Positions 8,750-17,988 are shown, numbered from the stretch's first letter. The stretch is DNA of 64,000 nt from Bifidobacterium simiarum (GCF_002802905.1 NZ_PEBK01000002.1:302177-366176); one strand, 5' to 3'. Program-made: numbers and translations. The notes: a model not told the origin generated them from the sequence alone.

Positions 8750-9745
8750 ATGCGCATTCATATCACCTATACCGGCGGCACGATCGGCATGGTCGATTCC
8801 CCGCACGGTCTGGTGCCCGGCGCCGACATGCGCGGCTGGCTGTATGGGCTGATCGACGGCACGCAGATCTCGGCCGATCAGGTGTCGTTCACGCAGCTTG
8901 ATCCGCTGATCGACTCGTCGTGCGCCACGCCGGAGAACTGGCAGGCCATCGTCGACGATCTGCGGTCCCACCGCGACGACGCCGACGCGTTCATCATCCT
9001 GCACGGCACCGATACGATGAGCTATTCCTCGGCGGCCGTCTCGTACGCGCTGACGGATTTCGGCAAGCCCGTAGTGTTCACCGGATCGCAGTATCCGCTC
9101 GGCATGGTGGAGACCGACGCCACTGCAAACGTGACCGGCGCACTCAACGCCGTGCTGAGCGGCCGGGCGCAGGGCGTTTCGCTGTTCTTCGGTCATCATC
9201 TGATCGCCGGCAACCGGGTGAGCAAGGTGTCGTCGTGGGCCTTCGAAGGGTTCGCGGCCCCGTCGGTCGGGCTGCTCGCGCAAACGGGCGCGCCCTGGCA
9301 TTGGGAGCCGTATGAGAGCCGCGGCGTCGGCTGGGCGGATCCGAAGCCGTACACGCGACATGACGTGGCCGTGATCGACATGGCCCCCGGCATCACCGCG
9401 GCACGACTGGAGGCGATGTTCACGCCGAGGCCGGAAGCCGTGCTGATCCGCGCATACGGCGTGGGCAACGTGCCGAGCGACGAGCCGGGCCTGACCGACG
9501 TGATCGCCGGGGTGCTCGGCGAGGGCATTCCCGTGGTCGTGGCGTCGCAGTGCCAGCAGGCGCGCGTGCTGCTCGGCCACTATGAGACCGGCGACGCGAT
9601 CGCCCGCGCGGGTGCGATCGGCACGGGCGACATGACGCTCGAGGCCGCGTACGCGAAGATCGTGTTCCTGCTTTCGCAGGGTCTGACCGGCCATGATTTC
9701 GCCGACTGGTACATCAGGCCCATCGCCGGCGAAATCACCGCCTGA
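8750..9745 (+). CDS. ansA: L-asparaginase, type I
   Basis: A 331-aa asparaginase that hydrolyses L-asparagine to aspartate and ammonia. The first catalytic threonine is in YTGGTIGM near the N-terminus. The second conserved block, LHGTDTMSYS (about residue 84), supplies the Thr-Asp pair. No signal peptide is present, so it is cytoplasmic and acts on asparagine brought in by the permease 36 bp upstream, with which it forms an operon. AAGGA precedes the ATG. The stop is 11 bp from that of the convergent P-type ATPase. Confidence 0.93.
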   Translation: MRIHITYTGGTIGMVDSPHGLVPGADMRGWLYGLIDGTQISADQVSFTQLDPLIDSSCATPENWQAIVDDLRSHRDDADAFIILHGTDTMSYSSAAVSYALTDFGKPVVFTGSQYPLGMVETDATANVTGALNAVLSGRAQGVSLFFGHHLIAGNRVSKVSSWAFEGFAAPSVGLLAQTGAPWHWEPYESRGVGWADPKPYTRHDVAVIDMAPGITAARLEAMFTPRPEAVLIRAYGVGNVPSDEPGLTDVIAGVLGEGIPVVVASQCQQARVLLGHYETGDAIARAGAIGTGDMTLEAAYAKIVFLLSQGLTGHDFADWYIRPIAGEITA

Positions 9746-9756
9746 CGCCGCTGCGC

Positions 9757-12222
9757 CTATTCCCGGTCGAGCAAGGCCGTGAGCGCCCACAGGATGCTGA
9801 CCACGTCGATCGCCTCCTGCATGAACGCGCCCACGACCACCGGAATCAGGTCGAACGCCGCCGCCAGCATGCCGATCAGCGCCAGACCAAGGCCGAGGCA
9901 CACCGCCTGCAGCATCACGCGCTTGGTGCGGCGGGCGATGGCGATGGCGTTCGGCACGGCGGCCAGATCGTCGTTCATGATCACCACCTGAGCGGACTGC
10001 GAGGCGGCGGTGCTGGTGCCGTCGGTGATCGCCATGCCGATGTCGGCCGCGGCGAGCACGGGGGCGTCGTTCACGCCGTCGCCGACCATCATGGTCACGG
10101 ACCGCACCGTGGATTCGCCGACGAACCGCTGCAGGGCCCGGTCCCACCACGGCTGCGATTGCGGCTGTTCCGCGGCGGCGTCCCGCACGGCGGTCACCTT
10201 GTCTTCCGGAAACAGTTCGGCCCTGACGTCGTCGATGCCGACCTCGTCGGCGATGGCGTGGGCCGCGGCGGCCTTATCGCCGGTGAGCATGGAGAGTCGG
10301 TTCACGCCCAGCGAGCGCAGACGGTCCAGCGAGACCTTGGCGTTGGCGCGCGGCACGTCCTTCAGGACGATGCGCGCGACGAGACGACCGTCCACGGCCA
10401 CGTAGGCGGCCATTTCGTCGGGGGCGAGATCGGCGAAGTGGTCGGCAGGGAAGAGCATGTCGCGCATGGCGTGACGGCAGGCGCGGGCGGCGAACGCACC
10501 CCGATCGGATCGATCGGATCGGCCGGATCGATTGCCGGCAGAGTGCCGATCAGATCGGATTACCTTGCGGAATCCGTCGTGGTTCTCGGTACGGGCGGTT
10601 TCAATACGGCCGGTTTCAATACGGCCGGTTTCGGACCGGGCTGTTTCGGACCGGTCGATTCCGGTATGTGCGTGCGCCACGGATCGGAATCCGCGATCTC
10701 CCTGTGCCGATCCGGCGACCGCTGATTCACCAGCCGATGGTCCGGCGGCCGGCCTTACCGATGCGGACGACAGAGCGGGGAACTGTTCGGCGACCGCACC
10801 CATGCCGATCATGCCGTCGGTGACGAAACCGAACCGTCCCACGCGCACGCTGTGCCCGTTGACCTCCCCGCTGACGCCGTTGCCGGCGTCCTCCTCGATG
10901 TGCCTGACCACCGGATACGCCCGTCCGTGACCGGAACGGCCGTTTTCCGGGCAGAGCCGCTGCCCGTCGGCATAGCGCGCATGCAACCGGTCGATCGCCT
11001 CGGTACCGGCCTTGGCGATGCCCTTGGCGAGAATATGCACCGAATAGCTTTCCACCACACCGGCGAACATGAGGATATGATCCCCGTTAAGCACGGCGGG
11101 ATGGGACGGCGTATCGCCCCTCGATGATTCCTGCGGCACGGCCACCACGCCGACCGGCTTATCCACGCGCACGACCTGCGGCTTCTTGACGGTCAGCGTG
11201 CCGGTTTTGTCGAAGAAGACGTGCGAGACCCGGCCGAGATGTTCCAGCACTTCCTGCGCCTTGATGAGGATGCCGGCCTTGGCGAGCCGTCCGGTGCCGG
11301 CCATGTAGGCCACGGGCGCGGCGATGAGCAGCGGGCAAGGCGTGGCGAGCACCAGCACCTGGGCGAACCGCGTCGGCACGCCGGAGACGATCCACGCGGT
11401 GCAGGCGATGATGAACGAGACCACGGTGAACGGCACCGCCAGCAGATCGGCGGTCTTGACCACGGTGGCGCGGGAGTTCTGGGCGGATCGCACGAGTTCG
11501 AGGATCCGCTGGTACTGCGAATCCCTGGAAAGCTCGGTGGCGCGCATGGTGATCATGGTGGATCCGTTCACCGCGCCGGACATCACGCGGGCGCCGGCGA
11601 ACACCTCCCGGGGTACGGGCTCGCCGTTGATATTCGAAAGATCCAGGGTGGCCGATCTGCTGAGCAGCTCGCCGTCGACGGGCACGGTCTCCCCCGGCAG
11701 CACCTGCAGGACGTCGCCGGGGCGCACCCGGTCGACCGGTACCGTGCGCAAGCGAGAGTCGGCACTGCCGTCGTGGGCACTGCCGTCGTGGCCCACGCCG
11801 GGCAGATTCACCACATGCGCGACCTGCGGGGCTGCCTCCATCAACGCGGTGAGATTGCCCTCGGCCTTGGCCTGCGCGTATTCCTCGATGGCCTCGCCGG
11901 AGCTGATCATCAGCACCACGGCCCAGCTGGCCCAGTACTCCTGCACGGCCACGGTGGAGAGGATCGCCACGACGGCGAGCACGTCCACGCCCACATGACC
12001 GTGACGGATATCGTCGATCATGCCGCGCAACGTATCGATCACGGTGTAGGTCACCAATACGATGACGATCCATTGACCTACGCTCGGGTCCACCACCCAG
12101 AACGGCTGCGTCCACGGCCGCCAGTCCCACAGTCCGGCCACGGCGAACGCGGCGACGATGGTGATGGGCAGTAGCGGAACCCGTCTGCAAAGATTGCTGA
12201 TATTGCTGATGACACTGGTCAT
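9757..12222 (-). CDS. heavy-metal-type (P1B) P-type ATPase with internal minisatellite
   Basis: A P1B-like metal-translocating ATPase of 821 aa. The membrane motif is ATPCPLL, a TPC variant of CPx, and the metal is unknown. The phosphorylation motif DKTGTLT, the MLTGDK motif and GDGVNDAPVLAAADIGMAI are intact. There is no N-terminal metal-binding domain. In place of the usual HP dipeptide of the nucleotide domain I read SVHI. About 90 residues of Ser/Arg/Glu/Thr-rich low-complexity sequence, including ETGRI repeats, interrupt the ATP-binding domain. The start at 12222 is chosen because AAAGGAG lies seven bases upstream; a longer ORF to 12264 has no such site. Confidence 0.9.
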   Translation of the reverse strand: MTSVISNISNLCRRVPLLPITIVAAFAVAGLWDWRPWTQPFWVVDPSVGQWIVIVLVTYTVIDTLRGMIDDIRHGHVGVDVLAVVAILSTVAVQEYWASWAVVLMISSGEAIEEYAQAKAEGNLTALMEAAPQVAHVVNLPGVGHDGSAHDGSADSRLRTVPVDRVRPGDVLQVLPGETVPVDGELLSRSATLDLSNINGEPVPREVFAGARVMSGAVNGSTMITMRATELSRDSQYQRILELVRSAQNSRATVVKTADLLAVPFTVVSFIIACTAWIVSGVPTRFAQVLVLATPCPLLIAAPVAYMAGTGRLAKAGILIKAQEVLEHLGRVSHVFFDKTGTLTVKKPQVVRVDKPVGVVAVPQESSRGDTPSHPAVLNGDHILMFAGVVESYSVHILAKGIAKAGTEAIDRLHARYADGQRLCPENGRSGHGRAYPVVRHIEEDAGNGVSGEVNGHSVRVGRFGFVTDGMIGMGAVAEQFPALSSASVRPAAGPSAGESAVAGSAQGDRGFRSVAHAHTGIDRSETARSETGRIETGRIETARTENHDGFRKVIRSDRHSAGNRSGRSDRSDRGAFAARACRHAMRDMLFPADHFADLAPDEMAAYVAVDGRLVARIVLKDVPRANAKVSLDRLRSLGVNRLSMLTGDKAAAAHAIADEVGIDDVRAELFPEDKVTAVRDAAAEQPQSQPWWDRALQRFVGESTVRSVTMMVGDGVNDAPVLAAADIGMAITDGTSTAASQSAQVVIMNDDLAAVPNAIAIARRTKRVMLQAVCLGLGLALIGMLAAAFDLIPVVVGAFMQEAIDVVSILWALTALLDRE
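10596..10671. repeat. 15-bp coding minisatellite in the P-type ATPase
   Basis: Tandem CGGTTTCAATACGGC units and diverged copies encode repeats of E-T-(G/A)-R-(I/T/S) in frame on the minus strand. A GGATCGATCGGATCGG-type repeat lies next to it at about 10500-10535. Confidence 0.75.
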
Positions 12223-12588
12223 CGGACACTCCTTTACGCTGGTACGGGCCGACTTCGGTGTCACCTATGACCATGGATGGGAACCGTGGGAACCTACGTG
12301 GTCACAAGGCCGGTCGGATTTGCAATCACGCCTTGTTAACCCACTGCGCTTCGTCCACGCGAATCGCAATACACGGCGTAAAGATTCAATATTCAGTTGT
12401 GATCGATAGCCACCATAGCAGCCGCCATTCGACAATCCGAGGTCCAGATTCGACGAACACACGTGTTTTGTGGTTTTCGTCAGGCCAATCAGCCCGAATA
12501 TTCGGAAAAACAGGGGAATATCTGCCTTATTGGTGCCGTGTTGCCCGAGCAAAGCCACAAAACTCGCTTGCTTGATCGTTCCGGCAAC
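12223..12588. other. intergenic region upstream of the P-type ATPase
   Basis: About 366 bp, richer in A/T than its surroundings. It should carry the ATPase promoter on the minus strand. GTTTTGTGG at about 12465 and CCACAAAAC at about 12556 are inverted repeats. The short ORFs here have no ribosome-binding site or recognisable product, so I call no gene. Confidence 0.45.
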
Positions 12589-12630
12589 AAAAAAGGCTGC
12601 GACCCCCTCGCGAAGAGCGAGGTCGCAGCC
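12589..12630 (-). terminator. intrinsic terminator downstream of the HtrA-like gene
   Basis: The minus strand has a GGCTGCGACC..GGTCGCAGCC stem followed by six U residues, 65 bp after the protease stop codon. Confidence 0.9.
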
Positions 12631-12694
12631 TTATCGTCGATCAGGTGTCTCACAGTCGGGTCGGGTCTCCGTCAGGCCCGGGCCCGACCGTCGA

Positions 12695-14899
12695 TCACCA
12701 GCCGAACAGATCGCCGTAGCCGTTGTCGGAGCCGGATCCGTTGTCGGAGTTGCCGGAACCGCTGTCGCCGTTGCCGTTCTGGCTGTTGCCGTTGCCGTTG
12801 TTGTTCTGCGAGAACGGGCTGGTGGATTCGGAGCGGTTGGAGCCGTTGACCGCGCTTTCCTCCTTGTTCATCGTCACGCTCAGCTCGATGGTCTTGCCGC
12901 TGCGGACGATGGTGAGCTTGGCGGTCTCGCCCATGGCGGTGGCGCGTACGAAGCCGAGCAGCGAGGCGTTGGAGCCCACGGCCTTGCCGTTGTAGCCGAC
13001 GATCACGTCGCCGGCCTTGACGCCGGCCTTGTCGGCCGGGCCGCCGGAGACCACGCTCTGCACCGCGGAGCCGGCACGGGTCACGCCGTCGGCGGTGGCG
13101 GTGGAGGTCTTCACGGTCACGCCGAGGGCCACATGCTGCACCTTGCCGTTCTTGATGATCTCGTTGGTCACGCGCTTGACGAGGTTCGAGGGGATGGCGA
13201 AGCCGATGCCGATCGAGCCGCTGGAAGAGCTGGAGCTGCTGGACGAGCTGGACGTGGCGATCGAGGAGTTGATGCCGATGATCTGGCCGGCCGCGTTGAA
13301 GGTCGGACCGCCGGAGTTGCCGGGGTTGATCGCGGCGTCGAGCTGCACGGCGTTGGTGACGATCTCGTTGTTGTCGTCGTCCATCACGGTCACCGGGCGG
13401 TTCAGCGCGGAGACGATGCCGGTGGTGGCGGTGTTCTCGTAGCCGAGCGGGTTGCCGATGGCCATGACGTTTTCGCCGACGGCCAGTTCGTCGGAGTCGG
13501 CGAATTCGGCGACGGTCAGGTCGCTCGGCGGGTTCTGCAGCTTGATCACGGCGAGATCGGTGGTCACGTCGGTGCCCACGACCTTGGCCTCATACAGGTT
13601 GCCATTGGACAGCGTGACCATGATCTGCGAGGCGCCGGAGACGACGTGGTTGTTGGTCACGATGTCGCCGTCCTTGCTGATGATCGCGCCGGAGCCCTTG
13701 GCGATGCCGGTCTGGCCGTTCGACGTCACCTGCGTCTGGATGGCGACCACGGCGCCGGAGACGTTCTTGGCCACGGTCTGCCAGTCGGGGGCCTTGCCGG
13801 ATTCCACCTGCGCGGTGCCGCTGCCCGAGGAGTTGGAGCTCAGCGAGGAGAGCGAGCTGGAGGTGGGGACCTGCACCCAGCCGGCGGTGAGGGCCGCGAA
13901 TCCGATGCCGAGGCTCAGCGCCACGGCCACCACGGCCGCGATGACGGCGGTAACGACCGACGTGATGCGGGACTTGGTCGCGCCGCCGTTCGGGTCGCCG
14001 GGGTTGGCGGGGCCGTTGGGTCCGCCGAAGCCGCCGGGGTTGTTGGGAGTATTGGGATTGCCGGGAGCGCCCGGGCCGGCCGGGCTCTGGCCGTACTGCG
14101 GATTGCCGCCGTTGCCGTTGCGGTTCTGCGGGGTCTGGAACGGGTTGTACGGGGTGTTGCCCTGAGCATTGCCCTGCGCGTTGCCCTGCTGACGGCCGTT
14201 GTTGCCGTTGTTACCAGCGTTGTTGTTCGTATCGTCTCCGAAGCTGATGCCGAAGAAATCGCGGATCGGCTGGCGACGGCCGTTCTGACCGTCGGACTGT
14301 CCCGGCTGGTTCGGCTGAGCCTGATTCTGTGCGGCCTGCTCGCGCTTGGTCTCCTCGGGGATCGGCCCGTATGCGCCATACAGCGGTGCGGGACGGTACG
14401 GGGAATCGGGGTTAGTCGGCTGAGAAGGCTGACCGGGGTTGCCGGCGGCACCGGTCTGGGGTGCGTTCGGAACCTGAGATCCGGTATTGCCGGTCGGTCG
14501 CGGAGTCTGATTGAGGAACGGGTTCAGCGGCAGCGACGGTCCGGGCTGCTGGGCGGAGGAGGGGGCCGACTGGGCCGGAGCCGAGGCCTGCGGCTGGCCC
14601 GGCTGAGTCGCTGCGTTGGCCGCAGCGTTGGCCGCGGGGGCGGTCGGCAGCGCCTGCGTGGGCTGGGCGTCCTGCTGGGCCACCGGACGGATCGCCTCGG
14701 TAGGCTGCTCGCTCAGCGGCCGCTGCACTGCGGTACGTTCGGTATCGGGATTGACGTTGGTGTTGTTGACGTTGGTGTTGCCTGCGTTGCCGGCATTGGC
14801 CGTCGATTCGGTCTCCCCCTGTGATTCGGACCGGCCCGGCTGCCACTGTCCGCCGTTACGCGGATCCCATGCATTGGGATTGCTGCTGTTCTCAGCCAT
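12695..14899 (-). CDS. htrA: HtrA/DegP-like trypsin-family serine protease with PDZ domain
   Basis: A membrane-anchored protease of 734 aa for envelope protein quality control. Residues 1-about 330 are a disordered Asn/Gln/Pro-rich cytoplasmic region. One membrane helix follows (SVVTAVIAAVVAVALSLGIG). The trypsin domain has the catalytic triad His in TNNHVV, Asp in TDLAVI and Ser in NPGNSGGP. A C-terminal PDZ domain (GGPADKAGVKAGDVIVGYNG) precedes an Asn/Gly/Ser-rich tail. The start at 14899 has AAGGAG upstream; the longer ORF reading to 15838 antisense to tgt is not coding. This is the usual actinobacterial arrangement of cytoplasmic tail, membrane helix, protease and PDZ. Confidence 0.93.
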   Translation of the reverse strand: MAENSSNPNAWDPRNGGQWQPGRSESQGETESTANAGNAGNTNVNNTNVNPDTERTAVQRPLSEQPTEAIRPVAQQDAQPTQALPTAPAANAAANAATQPGQPQASAPAQSAPSSAQQPGPSLPLNPFLNQTPRPTGNTGSQVPNAPQTGAAGNPGQPSQPTNPDSPYRPAPLYGAYGPIPEETKREQAAQNQAQPNQPGQSDGQNGRRQPIRDFFGISFGDDTNNNAGNNGNNGRQQGNAQGNAQGNTPYNPFQTPQNRNGNGGNPQYGQSPAGPGAPGNPNTPNNPGGFGGPNGPANPGDPNGGATKSRITSVVTAVIAAVVAVALSLGIGFAALTAGWVQVPTSSSLSSLSSNSSGSGTAQVESGKAPDWQTVAKNVSGAVVAIQTQVTSNGQTGIAKGSGAIISKDGDIVTNNHVVSGASQIMVTLSNGNLYEAKVVGTDVTTDLAVIKLQNPPSDLTVAEFADSDELAVGENVMAIGNPLGYENTATTGIVSALNRPVTVMDDDNNEIVTNAVQLDAAINPGNSGGPTFNAAGQIIGINSSIATSSSSSSSSSSSGSIGIGFAIPSNLVKRVTNEIIKNGKVQHVALGVTVKTSTATADGVTRAGSAVQSVVSGGPADKAGVKAGDVIVGYNGKAVGSNASLLGFVRATAMGETAKLTIVRSGKTIELSVTMNKEESAVNGSNRSESTSPFSQNNNGNGNSQNGNGDSGSGNSDNGSGSDNGYGDLFGW

Positions 14900-15140
14900 T
14901 ACTGCTCCTTCATCGTTCGCGGGGCCTGCGGTTCGGTTGCGTTCCCCATCATCCCACGCGCGCGAAACACCCGGCGTTACCGCGCGGGGATTTCGCTGCT
15001 GTTCTATTCGGCTACCTAAGAGTAAAGACTGCACCTCTGGAAGTTTCCTGAACGTTCGTTGAAAGATAAGAACGAATCTTCTTCCGGCTTGCTCAAATCT
15101 TGCCAGCGCCGATCCCCGGGGTTCGCATAAAGTGGTGATC
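14900..15140. other. divergent intergenic region htrA/tgt
   Basis: 240 bp holding the promoters of both divergent genes. I see no clear repeat or RNA gene. TATCTTTC-type AT-rich sequence near 15060-15080 could be part of the htrA promoter. Confidence 0.35.
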
Positions 15141-16514
15141 ATGACTGACGTATCGAACACCCCGACTTCCTCCACGGCCCCGGCCGCACTGGTATCCGCG
15201 GGCTCACCGGAGGCCGCCGCACTGGTCGCCCACCCCCGCGGCGCACAGCCCGACCAGCCCGGAGACCGTTCCGCCTTCGGCTTCGAAGTGGTGCGACGGC
15301 TCGATCCCACCGCGGACGGCCTGGGCCGCGACGGCGTCCGCCACGGTCGCGCCGGCATTCTGCACACCCCCCACGGCGACATCCAGACCCCCGCCTTCGT
15401 GCCCGTGGCCACCCAGGCCACCATGAAGGCCATGCTGCCCGAGCAGCTGGTCGATCTCGGCGCCCAGTGCACGCTGGCCAACGCGTTCCACCTGTTCGAA
15501 CGTCCGGGTGAGGACATTCTCGACGAGGCCGGCGGACTCGCCAAGTTCATGAACTGGAACGGCCCCACGTTCACCGATTCCGGCGGATTCCAGGTCATGT
15601 CGCTCGGCGTCGGCTTCAAGAAGACGCTGGCCATGGACGTCACCGGGCTCAAATCCGACGACATCATCGCCAAGGGCAAGGAGCGTCTCGCCTTCGTGGA
15701 TGAGGATGGCGTGACGTTCAAATCCCCCCTCAACGGCGACATCCACCGGTTCTCGGCCGAGATCTCGATGGGCATCCAGCACAAGCTCGGCGCGGACATC
15801 ATGTTCTCCTTCGACGAGCTGACCACGCTGATGAACACGCGGTCGTATCAGGAGGAGTCGGTGGAGCGCACGTACCGCTGGGCCAAGCGCTGCGTGGCCG
15901 AGCATCAGCGGCTGACCGCCGAACGCACGGGCAAGCCGTATCAGGCGTTGTTCGGCGTGGTGCAGGGCGCGAACTACGAGGATCTGCGACGCCATGCCGC
16001 CCAGCAGATCGCCTCGCTGGACTTCGACGGCGTGGGCATCGGCGGCGCGATCGAGAAGCGCCTGCTCGGCAACACCTGCGCGTGGATCTGCGACGAAATG
16101 CCGGAGCTCCGGCCGCGACACGTGCTGGGCATCGCCGCGGTTGACGACATCTTCGCCGGCGTGGAGAACGGTGGCGACACGTTCGACTGCGTGGCCCCAG
16201 CGCGTACCGCCCGCAACGGCGCGATCTACACGCGGGACGGCCGCTGGAACGTGCTGCGCACCGCGCTCAAGCACGATTTCCGCCCGCTCGAGGAGGGTTG
16301 CGACTGCTACACCTGCACGCATTATTCGCGCGCCTACCTGCATCATCTGCTCAAGTCGCGGGAGATGAGCGGATGCACGCTGGCCACGATCCACAACGAA
16401 CGGTTCTTCGTGAAGCTGCTCGACGACATCCGCGCCTCGATCGTCGGCGGCTACTTCGACGAGTTCCGCGACGAAACCCTAACCCGCTTCTACGCCAACG
16501 GCTCACGTGGCTGA
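15141..16514 (+). CDS. tgt: tRNA-guanine transglycosylase
   Basis: A Tgt-family enzyme of 457 aa that exchanges guanine-34 of tRNAs with GU(N) anticodons for a queuine-type base. The active-site block DSGGFQVMSL is intact. The GVGIGGAIEKRLL region matches the base-binding loop, where family members have a GGLAVGE-like sequence. The zinc site CDCYTCTHYSRAYLHHL is complete near the C-terminus. The first 35 residues are an Ala/Pro/Thr-rich extension. The ATG at 15141 is preferred over the GTG nine bases upstream. It diverges from htrA and is followed by a terminator-bearing repeat. Confidence 0.93.
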   Translation: MTDVSNTPTSSTAPAALVSAGSPEAAALVAHPRGAQPDQPGDRSAFGFEVVRRLDPTADGLGRDGVRHGRAGILHTPHGDIQTPAFVPVATQATMKAMLPEQLVDLGAQCTLANAFHLFERPGEDILDEAGGLAKFMNWNGPTFTDSGGFQVMSLGVGFKKTLAMDVTGLKSDDIIAKGKERLAFVDEDGVTFKSPLNGDIHRFSAEISMGIQHKLGADIMFSFDELTTLMNTRSYQEESVERTYRWAKRCVAEHQRLTAERTGKPYQALFGVVQGANYEDLRRHAAQQIASLDFDGVGIGGAIEKRLLGNTCAWICDEMPELRPRHVLGIAAVDDIFAGVENGGDTFDCVAPARTARNGAIYTRDGRWNVLRTALKHDFRPLEEGCDCYTCTHYSRAYLHHLLKSREMSGCTLATIHNERFFVKLLDDIRASIVGGYFDEFRDETLTRFYANGSRG

Positions 16515-16568
16515 GCCCGTAAAGAAAACGCCAGAGGCGTTTTTAGGGCTCAGGTGAGCCGACAGGCG
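16511..16568 (+). repeat. repeated terminator element, copy 1
   Basis: Just after the tgt stop, an AAAACGCC-AGA-GGCGTTTT hairpin (16525-16543) sits within a segment of about 57 bp. The segment is matched with only a few mismatches, in inverted orientation, at about 60237-60295. The conserved outer parts are GGCTGAGCCCGTAAAG and GAGCCGACAGGCGA. Confidence 0.75.
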
Positions 16569-16700
16569 AACCAGAAAAACGCTGTCCCCGCAAGGGGGCA
16601 CTCCACACTTGCCGGATCTCACTGCAATTCCGCCCTTACACGCCTAGCCCTACCATGGCAGTAGCATATGCCGCATTTGGGGAAGAAGGAGAAGTCCGAT

Positions 16701-17447
16701 ATGGATCTGCTCGAAGCGATGGAGAACCGCCACGCCATTCGCATGTACACCGACGAGCCGGTCGACGCCGAAACGCTGGCCGCGCTGCAGGCCGAAATCG
16801 ATGCCTGCAATGCCGAAAGCGGCCTGCATTTCCAGATGGCCCACGATCTGGATGACGCGTTCCTCGGCCTGAAGACGCATTATGGCCGATTCAAGGGCGT
16901 GCACAATGCGATCGCCCTGATCGGCGCGCCCGTGCCGCCGTCCGAGGACGCGACGGCCGGCTGGGTCAAGGAAGGAACCGCCGACGAAGCGGCCACCGAC
17001 CCCGGCGAGATCGCGCTGCAGGAGAAGGTCGGCTATTACGGGGAGCGTCTGGCGCTGAAGATCGTGCAGTTGGGTCTGCAGACCTCATGGTCGGTGCTCG
17101 ATAACGCCGATGCTGCGCCCGATGCCTGGTGGCAGCTTGGCCCCGACGAGAAGATCGTGTGGGTGCTGGCGTTCGGTCATGGAGCGCGTCCCGGCGGCAA
17201 GCATCGCACCAAGCCGATCGAGGAGCTCAGCCGTACTCCCGAAGGTACGGAGATGCCGGATTGGTTCCGCCGGGGCATGGAGGCGGCCATGCTTGCGCCG
17301 ACGTCGCTGAGCCAGCAGCCGTTCCTGTTCACGTTGCATGAGGACGGCATGGTGAGCGCGGCGGCGACCGAGGGCCTGTTCGCTCACGTCGGCCTCGGCT
17401 GCGCGAAGTACCACTTCGAGGCCGTTTCCGGACATCATGTCGGCTGA
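16701..17447 (+). CDS. nitroreductase-family protein
   Basis: A 248-aa FMN-dependent nitroreductase-fold protein. The N-terminal MENRHAIRMYTDEPVD is the family signature for FMN binding (R-x-S/A-x-R-x-[FY]). The central segment QEKVGYYGERLALKIVQLGLQTSW and the C-terminal LAPTSLSQQPFLF match the family's dimer and flavin contacts. The physiological substrate is unknown; reduction of quinones, nitro compounds or flavins is typical. The ATG at 16701 has AAGGAG upstream and is preferred to the in-frame start at 16668. The gene stands alone, between the tgt terminator and a palindromic element. Confidence 0.87.
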   Translation: MDLLEAMENRHAIRMYTDEPVDAETLAALQAEIDACNAESGLHFQMAHDLDDAFLGLKTHYGRFKGVHNAIALIGAPVPPSEDATAGWVKEGTADEAATDPGEIALQEKVGYYGERLALKIVQLGLQTSWSVLDNADAAPDAWWQLGPDEKIVWVLAFGHGARPGGKHRTKPIEELSRTPEGTEMPDWFRRGMEAAMLAPTSLSQQPFLFTLHEDGMVSAAATEGLFAHVGLGCAKYHFEAVSGHHVG

Positions 17448-17490
17448 CGCCGAATCGCGGCGATACGTCGTCTGATTCGTCGATATCGGC

Positions 17491-17610
17491 GAAAATGCGA
17501 GTTGTGTGGCTTGCTTCGGTAAACCGGCCATCAGGATCGGCTATTTTCCGCCATATTCCGTCGGCCAGTAGCCGCGTTGGCTCAAACCAAGCCTCACAAC
17601 TCGCATTTTT
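17491..17610. repeat. large inverted repeat, terminator-like
   Basis: Arms of about 24 bp (AAAATGCGAGTTGTG..GGCTTG and its complement, with single mismatches) at 17491-17515 and 17585-17610 flank about 70 bp. The right arm ends in TTTTTC, so it can terminate the nitroreductase transcript. It may also be a MITE-like element. Confidence 0.7.
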
Positions 17611-17639
17611 CTTCGCGACACGCCGAAGACGCACCCGAT

Positions 17640-17669
17640 TTGGCAGATTTCAAAACCCAGTGCTAAATT
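17640..17669 (+). promoter_or_regulatory. promoter of tRNA-Leu
   Basis: A -35 TTGGCA (17640-17645) and an extended -10 TGC-TAAATT (17664-17669) are separated by 18 bp, 12 bp ahead of the tRNA. Confidence 0.65.
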
Positions 17670-17681
17670 AATCACTTGTCT

Positions 17682-17764
17682 GCGAGCGTGGCGGAATGGT
17701 AGACGCGCTGTCTTCAGGTGGCAGTGAGTGTATGCTCGTGGGGGTTCAACTCCCCCCGCTCGCA
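17682..17764 (+). tRNA. tRNA-Leu (CAG)
   Basis: An 83-nt class II tRNA with a long variable arm. The acceptor GCGAGCG pairs with CGCTCGC, with discriminator A. The anticodon arm CTGTC-TTCAGGT-GGCAG gives anticodon CAG. The last 11 bases are part of a 37-bp direct repeat that recurs at 18532, which marks this gene as an integration target. Confidence 0.95.
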
Positions 17765-17790
17765 CGATTGAGAACAACCCCGGAACGTTG
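17754..17790 (+). repeat. attL-like direct repeat at the tRNA-Leu 3' end
   Basis: This 37-bp segment runs from the last 11 bases of tRNA-Leu (CCCCGCTCGCA) through CGATTGAGAACAACCCC into the downstream hairpin. It is identical to 18532-18568. A further 30 bp after each copy match at about 24 positions. Confidence 0.85.
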
Positions 17791-17944
17791 AAACACCAAC
17801 GGTCCGAGGTTGTTTCGTATCGCCACCACCCCATTTTGGTGACAAAAATGGTGACAACATCTTTACAAATCACCTTTACAAATCATCTGATTCAACGGTC
17901 TAGAACATGATCGAACGCGCTCAGCGGTCTTCCGTTCTGAACAC

Positions 17945-17969
17945 ACCTGTAATACACTCTGAATACAGA
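17945..17969 (+). promoter_or_regulatory. candidate operator/promoter of the toxin-antitoxin-like pair
   Basis: A 9-bp perfect palindrome TGTAATACA and a second AATACA lie 11 bp apart (17951-17956 and 17962-17967), 20-40 bp before the first gene. Spacing of one helical turn fits a ribbon-helix-helix repressor binding side by side. Confidence 0.4.
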
Positions 17970-17988
17970 AAGAACATGGGAGTAACGC

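Noticed and set aside
12265..12575. Small ORFs on both strands upstream of the P-type ATPase
   Set aside because: No ribosome-binding site, no recognisable motif, and they overlap each other and the expected promoter region.
14900..15838. Upstream extension of the HtrA reading frame, antisense to tgt
   Set aside because: It has no ribosome-binding site and overlaps the well-supported tgt gene, while ATG 14899 has AAGGAG. The extension is an open frame caused by high GC.
17541..17873. 110-aa ORF on the minus strand across tRNA-Leu
   Set aside because: It is the translation of the antisense of the tRNA gene and its flanks, a common artefact.
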